From NCBI GenBank assembly GCA_016808115.1, contig JAEQBH010000287.1:2046001-2110000 (forward strand): a stretch of 64,000 nt of DNA. The letters run 5' to 3'. Within the stretch, counting starts at the first letter, position 1; each line of letters starts with the position of its first letter. The notes under the pieces were generated by a model. It made no database searches. It saw only the letters and a program-made list of their open reading frames with translations, and had not been told where the DNA came from. Shown piece by piece: positions 36,601 to 47,754 of the stretch. Made by a program: the position numbers and the translations under genes. The DNA comes from Tetrastigma voinierianum (lineage: Eukaryota > Streptophyta > Magnoliopsida > Vitales > Vitaceae).

Positions 36601-36960
36601 GCGGCTTGGGAGTAGAGCATCGATGCTTATCCTGTAACAACACAAACATAATCCGGTGTGTAGGTAGTAACCCTCCTACAATTACAATCAATGACGACTC
36701 GGTGTGCCGTCAACCAGTCCATCCCAAGGATGACATCAAACTCCAAGATGTCCATGACCTTAAGGTCCATGGTGAGTAAAATCCCTGAGATCTCTAACTC
36801 ACAATCTCGACATATATAATCAATGCTCACCCTAGTTCCTAAGGAAGAACTCACATGCAACGGCTCTTCCAAGGTTTCAACCTCTAAGCCTAAATCTTTC
36901 ACACATGATGCCACAACAAAGGAATGAGATGCCCCATAATCAAATAATACTCTTACTCAT
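36601..36960 (-). pseudogene. Chromovirus 1 aspartic protease
   Basis: Active-site region L-F-D-Y-G-A-S-H-S-F (Ser of DSG replaced by Tyr), then G-L-E-V-E-T-L-E-E-P-L-H-V-S-S, C-E-L-E-I-S-G-I-L and the flap/second hydrophobic motif V-I-L-G-M-D-W-L. It is nearly identical in layout to 53229-53628, so the two chromoviruses belong to one family. It would cleave the Gag-Pol precursor. Confidence 0.85.
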
Positions 36961-38206
36961 AATCAAGAGAGTAGAAATGTACCCTGAATGAACGATTTAT
37001 TTGCAACCTCCGCCTGGGGTGCAGTGGAGTAGACACGCCCTTGGGTCCTTGAAGTCCCGTCTTATGAGCCCTGGCCTTGACCTCGACCCATGCCTTGGCC
37101 CATCCGACCTAATTGTGAGGTAGTAGGGGCCTGTGTAGTGCCTTGGGACTAATACTGGCTCCCCTAGCCCATGGTGGGTAAGGAGGAACAAACTAAGTCT
37201 ATGAACGTCCCACTAACGACTGGGACTAGGGTGTCCCATAACTCTAGGATCCCTGTCTCTAAAGGAAATCTCCTTTCCAGTGTCTAGGCTGGTGGCAATA
37301 AAAACATGTCCTCTGCCTTGGCTAGCTAGTAGCCCTGAAATGTCCCCCACCTTGGGATGATTGACCCCGACCTTGGCACTGATGGCTGAGGTCCTGTCCC
37401 TAGAATCCTTGAGGAGTAGAAGTCCTTTGCTTCTTCCCCGAGCTAGAAAAAAATAGTTGGCTCTCCTTCCTCTTATCCTTATCACCCGAGTCCCGGATGC
37501 TCTGTGCATCGTCCACTTCTCTCTCAATGGCCATAGTTGTCTTGACCATCAAGTCCATATCTTGCAAGAGAAGTCCCATAATTTTACCCTGAATAGACAA
37601 CTTTAGACTATCCTCGAACTTTCTCACTTTGGCCATGTCCGTGGCCACATAATCATCAACAACACGTGCAAATTCAGTGAACTTATCTACGTATTCCAGC
37701 ACTATCATCGTTCGTTGTTTTAGTTCTAGGAACTCCCGAGCTTTTGCATGTCGTGTAGATGCCTGGAAATACTTTCCTATTAAGAGCTCACGAAACTCTT
37801 CCCATGTCATTGCCTCTAAGTTACTTAAGGCTTTGACCCAATCCCACCATACTTGGGATTCACCCTCTAGTTGGAATGCAACTAGCCTTATTCTCATGGC
37901 ATCAGAGGTGATCTCCATAGCCTCCAAGATCTTACTGACTTGTCGGAACCAATGATCAACTACCATCAGGTCCCCTCCTCACCTGAATGTTGGAGGATAA
38001 TGTACCTTAAAGCTCTAGAGGTTACTTAGCCCTCCTTGACCCACAATTGCACTAGCCTATGCAATGGTGATAGCCACAACACTCGTATGCACAATGGTAG
38101 TGGTCACAACACTAATAGCCTCTATGAAGGCTCGTTGGTCAAAGGCCAATGGTTGTAGGTTGTTGTTCTTCCCACCGCCTCGGCATCCTCTTCCTTGATT
38201 AGTCAT
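36961..38206 (-). pseudogene. Chromovirus 1 gag
   Basis: Starts at ATG 38206 (M-T-N-Q-G-R-G) and includes a Retrotrans_gag core at about 37400-37966 with W-W-D-W-V, W-E-E-F-R-E-L, K-A-R-E-F-L-E-L-K-Q and V-A-T-D-M-A-K-V-R-K-F-E-D-S-L. A CCHC zinc knuckle follows at about 37266-37307 (C-F-Y-C-H-Q-P-R-H-W-K-G-D), in which the last Cys is lost. Stops in the N-terminal part and frameshifts downstream inactivate it. It would form the virus-like particle and bind RNA. Confidence 0.85.
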
Positions 38207-38660
38207 CTACATGTGTCAGACCGCAATTTAGTCTTACATAGTATCCCGAAAATGGGGATCAAGTTTAAACTTTGAGATTCCTCTTCTTGTCTAACTAGTA
38301 GTGCATGTGCCAACCACTAATAGACTTTTACATCCTAAACTATCCCGTTCATTCTTTTTCCGAACCCTTAAGGTTATGTTCTCTAACCATAGTGTTCCTT
38401 TTTTTTTTATTCCATATACACTTTACCATGTATATAGTTCACACAACACATAACACACAATCATGTAGCATATTAAGGCACAACACATGAAATGAACAAT
38501 GAATGCAATGGTCTAAACCCATGCCCATCAAGCCCTAGGTAATCGCATACCTATGCACTGATAACAAGCTATGCTGGTATCAGTGCTATGATGCATGCCC
38601 ATCAGGCCCTAGGTAATCGCATGCCCATCAGGCCCTAGGTAATCGCATACCTATGCTCTA
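38207..38660 (-). other. Leader of chromovirus 1 with repeats and hairpin
   Basis: Between gag and PBS. A roughly 30-base phrase around CATCAGGCCCTAGGTAATCG occurs three times (38522, about 38587, about 38617). The inverted repeat GCACTGATA...TATCAGTGC at about 38555-38586 forms a 9-bp stem. No coding sequence was seen. Confidence 0.6.
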
Positions 38661-38670
38661 ATACCAAGTT
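38655..38670 (-). promoter_or_regulatory. PBS of chromovirus 1 (tRNA-Met type)
   Basis: On the minus strand TTGGTATTAGAGCATAGG begins two bases after the LTR end GGTGTCACA. It matches TGGTATCAGAGC, the complement of the initiator tRNA-Met 3' end, with one transition. Confidence 0.85.
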
Positions 38671-41600
38671 GTGACACCCTAAAATTCGGGGGTCCATTGA
38701 TCACCCATCAACTCGTAGAAACCTGTGGATATCGTGAAACCCGATACCCCTTCGTGTGTCCCATTCACCGAGATCCAAAATTTAACAAATAATTGAACAG
38801 AGTCTCCTTTGTAAGAGGAGCTCTATCCAATTCCCAACTTGTACATTATACAATGACCCATCCGTGGCCCAATATAACACAATGACCGCATTGAGTCCAT
38901 TTATGAGTAAAAATTGACCATACCGAGCCCATTTATCCACATTCATATAAAAACATGGAAGACTATAATAAAAAAAAGTCCATATGAGTTCAATTACAAC
39001 TCTTTACATATTAGTACATGCTAAAAATAATTTGTTCCAAATTATTTTATAAAAATAATTACAAAAGTAATTATAAAAGCCACACGTCGGCTTTCTTCAT
39101 CCTTGGGGCCCCGCATAAGAGCCACCCACCGACACATGTCCCGTACTTGAAATGTTTTTCCCATATAGGGTGAACCATGCCCAGTAGAGAATAATTCCTA
39201 TAGAGGCTACTCCCTACCTAAGTGCACATCCAATCTTTACACTTAACAATTTTCACATTCACATCACAATTCCAAGCAAGATATGCAATCTTAGGTTGGA
39301 ATTCTACATGCTATGCCATCAAATGAGATGAGACTCACTCATGCACCATGCCCGAGTCTTTACCGACTCCTACCACACAATGCAATGCCCCCATATGATA
39401 AAAACTGTCATTGATGGGTTACATCCATTTAAACAAAAGTCATGTTTTATAAACCAAAACTTTTTTGATGTCATTTCACGAATGATCATTTGATTAATAA
39501 AATCATTGTGTCTGTTGTGGGTAGCAGATTTCTGGAGTCTCACCGTCGGCTCCGCACACCGTTTACACTTTTTTTGGACTTTCACTTCTGAGTGTAGTAA
39601 ATCAATCCGAGTCTTTCACCCGAGGGAGTGTCTAGCCCTTCTTGCTATTACCTGACACAAGTTTTCCATTTCATAAAACCGTACGACTCTGTTGGACTTT
39701 GTCCAACGATACCGGGCCGACCCGCCAAATCACCAATTACGATGTTAGATTCTAACCATTCACCCACACCCATGAAATGTGATGTTCTAGTGCATGATGC
39801 AATACAATGTGCATTGCATGTTGATTCCATATCTCACATGTAATGAATGTCATATGGACAATATAAACCTTACAATTTACCTTGTATCCTGAACAATTAT
39901 ATCACATGCATATAATTTCCAATTAAACATTCACAACAATGTTAATACATTAACACACAATATATCAACATTTTGTCACACAATCGACAACTAACCAAAT
40001 CATGTTATTATAAAATCAAGTAATGACAACTTTAACCCTCAAGGCTAAATGTGGCATATATAATGCCCACAAAAAATAGCCCACGCAACGGCCCAAAACT
40101 AGCCCTTAACATTGGCCAAAGAACCGGCCACACAAGTCCTTAACTGTTCCAGGTTTTTATTTTAATCCAAACAGCCCATAAACCACCTTAAATCATTCCA
40201 AAGGGTATAGATTAAGCCAAACAGCCCCTTAAATCATTCCAAAGGGTATAAATGATTCCAAATAGCCCCTTAAATCATTTATAAGGTGGAACTACACCAA
40301 ACAACCCCTTAAATGACTCCCAAACAACCCCTAATATAGCAAAAATGCTGAATTTGGGTCCCAAACAGCCCCTAATACAGCAAAAATGCATAATTTGGCT
40401 CCCAAACAACCCCTCAATACAACAAAATAGAAAAATGCATAATTTGGCTCTCAAACAGCCCCTAATATAACAAAAATGCAAAATTTGGCTCCCAAACAGC
40501 CCCTAATACAACAAAAATGCAAAATTTGAAGCCAAACAGCCCCTTAAGTAGAATTAAACCAAAGTAGGAAGAACCCCTACCTCTTGGAGCGTAGTAAAAT
40601 GGTAAGAGGTCTGAAGAACACCTCCTAAACCCGAAAACTTTGATTTCTCCCAAATCTACTCCCTTAGATCTTCGGTGAAATCCCTCATTTTTTGTGCATG
40701 TGCGTAGCCCTCGTCGAGTATATGAACTTTAGTTTATGGCTCGACGGATTGCGACCAACTGAACTCCGTGGATCGTAGAGAGAAGTTTGGAATGCTCTCT
40801 TTTCTCTTCCACTCTCACGTATTTTGTTATTCCCAGCAGAAAAATTAGCTTATTTCCCCAAATTATGATTTTTCTAACTTATCCTTAAGTTTGAAGGACT
40901 TGGCCTGTAGGCCATGAAAATGGCATGCCCAGGATCACCATAGTTAGAAAACAAAACATAATATCCGAGAGAATTACTGATTCGCGTACCTAGTTTGGAA
41001 TCCATTATGCTTGATGCGGAATTAACTTAGCGGTCCCGAACCGCAATTCGAGTTCTTCTCCCCTATCCCCTTCGTTAAAACACTGGCCTAATGAGATTGC
41101 CACTCACGAGAGGAATGTTTTCTCTCAAAACCGTATGTGAGTCAAAATGTGAATTCAGTTGGTTAGGGGAGGGACTTGAGCACTTATTTATAGAGTTTCC
41201 GACCACGGGCCCTCTCATTACGGGTCGGGCCGTACTCGGCCCACACCCGGCCCGAGCCAGTGGGCGATTAGGAATCATATATATTACCTTTATTAGACCA
41301 AATTAAATCAGTTAATTTCAATTAATAAACCCACACTAGGAAATTCTTACATGGCCCACATCGCACCATGTGTCCATGACCTTTCCAAGTCTGTTTTTGC
41401 CCTAAAACAATTTATTTTGTCCCAGTTTAAGTTGAAATTATTTTAAAATGAACTTTACTTAAATTGTTTTCTAAAAACATTTTTTTTTTCTAAAAAATCA
41501 TGAAATTCTGACTGTTTTGGAATTCAACGAAATTCGTCTAGGTAACTAGATTTCGTAAGACGAATCCAACGATAAGGTCCGCTTCGTCATTTGAGATCTA

Positions 41601-41727
41601 GAAAAATTACAAGTTTGCAACCTTTTTTTTGAAAAATTCAAATTTACCCGGGTTTTACATTACCAATATACCCTTCATTAGGAAAAGCCTTTTTCTGCCC
41701 TTTTTAAAAAAAAAATTGAGGCATCAC
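38671..41727 (-). mobile_element. Chromovirus LTR (3.06 kb)
   Basis: On the minus strand it begins TGTGATGCCTCAA at 41727, right after a purine tract, and ends AGGGTGTCACA at 38671, right before the PBS. Both sides carry internal sequence, so it is shared between chromovirus 1 (35575-38206) and the decayed pol at 41728-44375. It contains direct repeats of an AGCCCCT(A/T)A...CAAAAATGCA phrase at 40290-40550. Remnants of the CCATGTGTC word occur near 41340-41380, upstream (in element sense) of a TATATATGATTCC box at about 41273-41285. Confidence 0.8.
40155..40550. repeat. Degenerate CAAACAGCCCCTTAA / CCTAATACAACAAAAATGC repeats
   Basis: The phrase AACAGCCCCT(A/T)A recurs at least ten times at 20-65 base spacing, partly with an AACAAAAATGCA(A/T)AATTTGG phrase. 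It lies within the chromovirus LTR downstream of its promoter. No coding role. Confidence 0.75.
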
Positions 41728-41742
41728 ATCCTCCCCCACTTA
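41728..41742 (-). promoter_or_regulatory. PPT of decayed chromovirus
   Basis: The minus strand reads TTAAGTGGGGGAGGA directly before the LTR start TGTGATGCC. Confidence 0.8.
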
Positions 41743-44375
41743 ACAAAAGTTTAGTCCTCTAAACTTTATATAAGTAGGTCCTTAACTAATTTTTTTAATG
41801 TTATTTTCTCATCAATTTTTCTAACTTCCAAATACCTCTCAAATATTATGGTTGTCTTACTAGACCTTTACTAACTTGACAACAACATGCAATATTCTTT
41901 TCTTGTTTCCATCACATCTCTAATTTGAATGAAATACTTTTCATAAGTTTAGTCTCCAAAAAGTGAATAGGCTCCCATTTGATAGCATAAGAGGGATCAA
42001 GAACTTATTTACTCAAAGCCAAAACATAAAAGTCGTTATGAACTTAGATGGACTTCAAACTAAGACCACTTAATACCCAAGACACTCACTTTTCTAATAT
42101 TTTGAATGGTCTTATAAACCAAGGATTTAATATTTTTTTTTCGAAATCTCATTATAACTCAACAAGCAAACTTTTAAGATAACATAATTACAAAATTCAA
42201 ATACCAAATATTACTTGAGATTATCAACATAAATCTTATATGTATTTTGAGTTTCTTCTAAATTCTCTTCAATCAGGGTTATCTTCTCAGTAGTCAATTG
42301 CACAAGTTCAAGTTTTTTTTTCTCCAATATGATCATAAACACATAGGGGATCATAAACTTCTACCATGAACCTCTTTAAAGTTATCATCTCATTGCTAAC
42401 TTAAAACCATTTTACAAGGAAATTTAACCGAAGGTAAGAATTCAGTCTGATTACTTTTCAAAAAACCTCAACAAATATTTCCAACTTGTGATTACTTTAC
42501 TCAGTTAGTTATTAGTCTAAGTATGAAATCTACCATCAAAACTAACTTATTACTTAGATTTTTTTAGACGCAGTCAAAATCTATAAGTAAAATAAGAATT
42601 CGTATTACATACCATAAAATCGAACATCTCATACAGTCTCAAAATCTCCTTAATACCGAGAAGCTAGTATGATAGAAAATTATTAGACTTTATCCATAAA
42701 CAAATCATCACAATGAAACGTTAGCATAAACTAAGGTTCTTAGTAACCCTAACACAAAATCCATTGTAATAAGTTTCCACACTCATTTAGAAATACAAAG
42801 TAGATGGAAAACACTATTAGCTCTTTGATGTAAACCTCTATATACATCCACACTAAACCCAAAGTCACAAATAATGTAATACCCTACTTCATATATAACC
42901 ATCAAAATTGTCTTAAATATTTATACTTTTGCATCATTTTAGGGTGGATTGCAAGCTTAAAGCAATAAACTTTCTTCAAAATTTGTCTCTTTATGTTTTC
43001 ATTATTTAAGACATTAAGTCTAGTCCAAATTTTCAAGATCTCATTATCTTATTAAACACATTCAATTGTTCCAAAAGTTCAATTATTTTCAAATAATTCC
43101 TTATAGGGTCTTAATTCTCCCAACAAGTTTGGTGACACTATGATGCTCAACATAAGAACTCTACAATCCAAAGCTATGATATGGACTTGTAAACATCTCA
43201 AATCATATAATAATCATTTGTTACAACCTCTAATAAATTACACGGAATTAATTAATTTCTTGCTTAAGGCATCAACCACAAGATTCTCATTGTTTTATTA
43301 ATACTGGATAATGTTGTCATAATTCTTAAGTAATTGTATTAATATCCTTTATTTCTTATTTAAAAATATTTTTAAGAAAGTAAAGACTTCAAACCCTCAT
43401 AATATATTAATATCTCATAAATTTCACCCTAAAGAAAAATTCTTTCAAATCTTACGTGCAAAAAAAAAAAACATTGTACCTAACTTCAAATCATAATGTT
43501 GTAGTTTTCTCTATCTTAAGATTTCAAATGTCTAAAAGTATAAATCATGATTTTTCCATGTTGCATAAGAACACAACCTAAATCCTAATGAAAGAAATCA
43601 TTATGCTAAACAAATCATTTTGAACCTAATGAATAATCAAAGTAAGAGTCTATCCTAATAGTCATTATTCCAATCAAACTTAACTCCTTTATATGTTAAC
43701 TTGAAAGTATAGGATGATCTTAGAGATTCCTTAATAAAGTATTTGTAGTAATCAGTAAATCCAAATAAACTTTGAATTTCAATCATAAGACTAGGTTTTT
43801 CCAAACTTTAAATTGTTTTTCAATATACATCACATGGGCAAAAAATTCTTAACAATCTTCCCAAACAAAGAATCACCTTGCAAAGCTACACTTATATGCA
43901 ATAATTTATCCACATGGTTTCATTCAAACTAAACTCAAGTTAACTAGGAATATGGAAAGTCATATTTTTACCTAAACAATCAACAAACAAAAGGTAGGAA
44001 ACTCCTTACTTCATCCTCAAAATCAAACAAAAACCCTATGGTTTAAGGAGTATTAAGTCAATTCACATATTCTTCTTACTGATCATTATAAGATAACTTC
44101 AAACCACAATATTGTTCATAATGACATGTTCCATAGAAGTGGAAAATTCAAATCATAATTCACATTGGTAAAAGTATATCCCATAAACCAACAAACAATA
44201 TTAAGGCAAAAAAGTGTAATGAACTTTAACTATTTGCCAAGAAACCAATTAACCAACTTATACTTGTAAAGATTGCTAAGAATACACAAACAAAGATGAA
44301 CTATCAACAAACACGTCACTCAATTATCCCCATAGAAAGACTTAAACAAATTCACATCAAGCTAAAAAACCTTTA
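41743..44375 (-). pseudogene. AT-decayed chromovirus internal region
   Basis: No open frame survives, but translated fragments on the minus strand match chromovirus pol. The integrase C-terminal motif (R-F-R-K-K-I-L-N-P-W-F-I-R-P-F-K-I-L-E-K, about 42070-42165) corresponds to K-R-G-K-L-x-x-R-Y-I-G-P-F-E-V-L-E-R in chromovirus 2. A region near 43690-43850 resembles the RT-RNase H connection. It is far more AT-rich than chromovirus 2, as expected from prolonged cytosine deamination. At about 2.6 kb it is also deleted. The rest has no assignable motif. Confidence 0.6.
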
Positions 44376-44388
44376 GCTCTAATACTAC
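44376..44388 (-). promoter_or_regulatory. PBS remnant (tRNA-Met type)
   Basis: On the minus strand TAGTATTAGAGC follows the LTR end GGGCATGACA by three bases. It is TGGTATCAGAGC with two transitions. Confidence 0.65.
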
Positions 44389-44390
44389 TC

Positions 44391-47093
44391 TGTCATGCCC
44401 TGAAACCAGCCCGAGGGGTATGACTGTCAATTCACACCTCAAGCCTGAAGGCTCAAAGCACGAAATGACACAAACCTTCCTTTCAAAACTAGATTGTGTC
44501 CACTTACCAAACGCTTGTTCAATGTAATGCACAACTTTCTAAATTCGTTACTTTCAAAATGGTTATTTCATGTCAACAAAAAAAATATTTCTAAATCACC
44601 AAATCTCAAATGGAGTTGTTCATAATCTAAAAATATTTAAGATCTCCCAAATTCCAACTTCGAACTAATAGAAATGAAAAGTCAATTGTCAAGTGACCTT
44701 AAATATTATCTTCCAAAACCGAGCAATCCATATAAACATGATCATATTAGTTCAACAAAGTCCAACATAAATTCTAATCAAAGCCTAATGATGATAAATC
44801 TCAACCTAGCCATCACTCATCGCGGAAACTAAATATACCTGAAAAGATATTAACAAATGGGAGTGAGCATAAAGCCCAATAAGAAATACTAATACAATTT
44901 CGTAGATCAAAATGTTTTCAATCATATAACAAATAGAAGATATTTTTCATCAAAACTTTCGATTCAAAATTAAGTTGAAACATTAAAAATATTTCATCAA
45001 AACATTCTCAAATCCATTTCAAATTGGTTTCACATCAAATGTAATCCAAACAATTTCATATCAAAGTTGAATCAAACACTTTCATATCGAAGTCCTAAAT
45101 CAAATCCATTTCAAATATATTTTTCTCTAGTCAACAAATATCAAATTGTGAGCAACCATATGGGACTTTTCAAATGGTGTCTAGCCATGTGCGACTTTTC
45201 AAATGGGTGACTAGCCTCAAATTGTCCCTTTTAAGGTGAATGGAGCCAAACATTACTGGTATTATTAACCTCTAACAGAAACCCCTAGAGGTTGAGGTTC
45301 AAATCAACTAAATTCACTACCAAGGAATGTAAAGGTCAATTATTATTCCCGTTGACATGACCAAACTACCCAGAGTCAAATATTTCATTAAAAAATTCAA
45401 ATCACAATACGTCATATCTCCTCATTTTCTGTCATAAACAAACCAAATCTAAAAGTTACTTTCATATAAAATCACTCTTTGATCCATGAATAATCAAATA
45501 AACAAAAATAAAAACTTTTCATAAATCAAAATGATATATAATTCAATTCAAAACTTTTCATCATCAAAATGATGTAAAAACAAATAATTCTCTTTTAGAA
45601 AATATCTCTTACCTCAAATGAGCAATTAACTTGAAGAAGCTAATCTGAAGAATATCGATAAACTATTATTTCATCCCTAACATAATAAGGAGGAACTATG
45701 ATAATTAATTATTCACCTAAAATTATAGGTTTGAGAATCCTAACAATTTCATAATGTCAATATGATTAATCCTAATGATATTTTAAACATCCTAATTATT
45801 AATAATTTTATTAATGAGTTTCATAAATTTTATAAATGTCAAATTCCTTCTGAATATAATTTCAAATATTTATTTATTTTATATCCTTAAATATATAAAC
45901 TATTGTACTAAAAATAATTATTATCAATATATTTTATATCATATTATTCCTCAATATTTACCTTAATCAAAATATTATCTTGCTAAATTCCCAAAACTTT
46001 GTAAATATCTACTTTTCAAAATTATATCCTCAAATGCTTATCAAATACATATATTTAGAAAAAAAAATTGCTTCCAATAGTATCATATTTGTTTATTATT
46101 ATTTTCTTAGAATTTATCATCAAATATTTACTTCTCTTTTCTAAAACTAATCGGAATATCTAGAAACTTTTTTTTTTCAACATCCATAATTACATAGATT
46201 TTTTAGGCATGCTTTATACATAGGTTTATTAGTTTTTTTATTAAAATTTGTAGGCCTAATTTTTTTTTTTACTCAATGATATTAACCATACTAAGTCATT
46301 TTGGCTTTTTACTACATACCCCTTTTTGTCTTTTGAGATACTCCAATCAAAATCATGTCAATATTCCATTTTGACTTTTCAACCTACTTGCCACATACTA
46401 CAATTCATCTCTACAATTACCAATTTTTTTTTCTTCATGTGGTTCCCTACTTTTTTTGATACAATGGTTCCCTACTTATTTTTTTTCTTTGATTTTGATT
46501 CACAAACTCAAATTACATAGTCCCCTACAACCTTTATTTCCTTTTTTTTTCTACTTTGTTTTTCATTGATAATCTCATAGCCTACAATTAAATCCTTTCT
46601 TTTCTTTTTCTTTTCTCTTTTTTTTATTGGAACATCATAGCCTAGGTAGTTTCCTACTTTTTTTTTTCATTTACTTTTTCATTCTCATACTCAACAATTC
46701 GGTACGACACCACCAATCATTATTTTATTTTATTTCAAGGTTGATTTAAACTTAAAGAAAATTAAAGAATATACATCAAAGAAATTTTAAAAATTAAAAT
46801 AAGGAAGATCTTACCTTTTGAATTACTTCTTCAATTCTAGATCTATCGTCCGAGATTTTTTTGGAATTTTTACAAACAAGAGAACTATTTCAAAGAATTA
46901 CGAAAGCGATTCATTATTATTACTAACATTATATTCTTTCTAATAGAATGAAATCTAGGAAAAATCTCACCTTTGAAAACCCTTCTTCAAACCCTAGTTC
47001 TTGGATTGTTATGATTAGGAGAGGCTATGCTGAGAGAAACAAAGGATCTATATAATATTAACATATATTTTTTTTTTTTATACCTATGGTTTC
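44391..47093 (-). mobile_element. Decayed chromovirus 5' LTR (truncated in U3)
   Basis: Its element-sense 3' end GGGCATGACA is at 44391. Phrases near 46940-47030 (ACCTTTGAAAACCCTTCTTCAAACCC) resemble those downstream of a gypsy LTR promoter, and a TATA-like TATATAG lies on the minus strand near 47050. The element-sense 5' end is missing; the sequence runs into an Athila-like LTR head at 47094. AT-rich throughout, with no coding sequence. Confidence 0.55.
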
Positions 47094-47345
47094 TGATGAG
47101 TGTCCAAAACACTCATTATCTACCTAGTTTTTAGTATGTTTTTAATATCTTTTGTACATAAATAGGTGGTGTTTTCGCTTCATTACTAATATTTTGTTTA
47201 ATTTTGCATTTTAGGTTAAAGTGCATCATTTGGAGGCGTTTTGTTGACTTAAAGATGAAAGATGCATGGCCTCGGGTTCGTCACGACAAAGGAAGTGTTC
47301 GTCGCAACGAAGGAAACGTTCATGACGATGAAGACGTTCGTCGCT
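47094..47345 (+). mobile_element. Head of an Athila-like LTR
   Basis: TGATGAGTGTCCAAAACACTCAT matches the start of LTRs A and B (TGATGAGTC...ACTCAT). It is followed after about 170 bases by CG words (GTTCGTCACGACAAAGG, TTCGTCGCAACGAAGG, GTTCGTCGC) as in their arrays, but with TTCGTCGCGACGAA as the inferred palindrome. It stops after about 250 bases. Confidence 0.65.
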
Positions 47346-47678
47346 ATAATGCCCTAAAAATACCCTAACAATTTCAGAACATGTTTAGGGTATAAAATAA
47401 AAATAAGTAATTTTTCATAATTTAAAATCATAAAACCGAAAAAATATACAACCGGAAATTTTATAGGAAGTAAATAAATTTAGTAAAAGCAAAATGGGGA
47501 CCCAAGTGGTCCCTAAATAGGGAGTGCAATGTTAAAAATATGAATGAAATAAAAATGAAATTAAAATGAAGGGTTAAAGTGAGAAAAATGAGAAATGGGG
47601 ATTTGTGTGTAGCCAAACAAGGCCTTATGAGATATGGGGATTTAAGACCACATTTTTGTCTTTGAGAGACAAAACTCT
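47346..47678. other. Unassigned AT-rich stretch
   Basis: No recognisable coding, LTR or repeat content. It lies directly outside the 3' LTR of chromovirus 2, so it is that element's flank, possibly the remainder of the truncated Athila-like LTR. Confidence 0.4.
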
Positions 47679-47737
47679 TGTCACACCCCAAAACCCGAGG
47701 GTCCGGTTGACCACCGTCAACCTACGGAAACCTGTGT

Positions 47738-47754
47738 GTCTCATATCATGAGAC
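47738..47754. repeat. Hairpin GTCTCAT-ATC-ATGAGAC near LTR end
   Basis: A perfect 7-bp inverted repeat with a 3-base loop, conserved in the 5' LTR at 55279-55295, 60 bases from the LTR terminus. Confidence 0.7.

Noticed and set aside
40275..40653. Cys/Phe-rich repeat proteins on the minus strand
   Set aside because: They translate the degenerate CAAACAGCCCCTAA repeats in an LTR.
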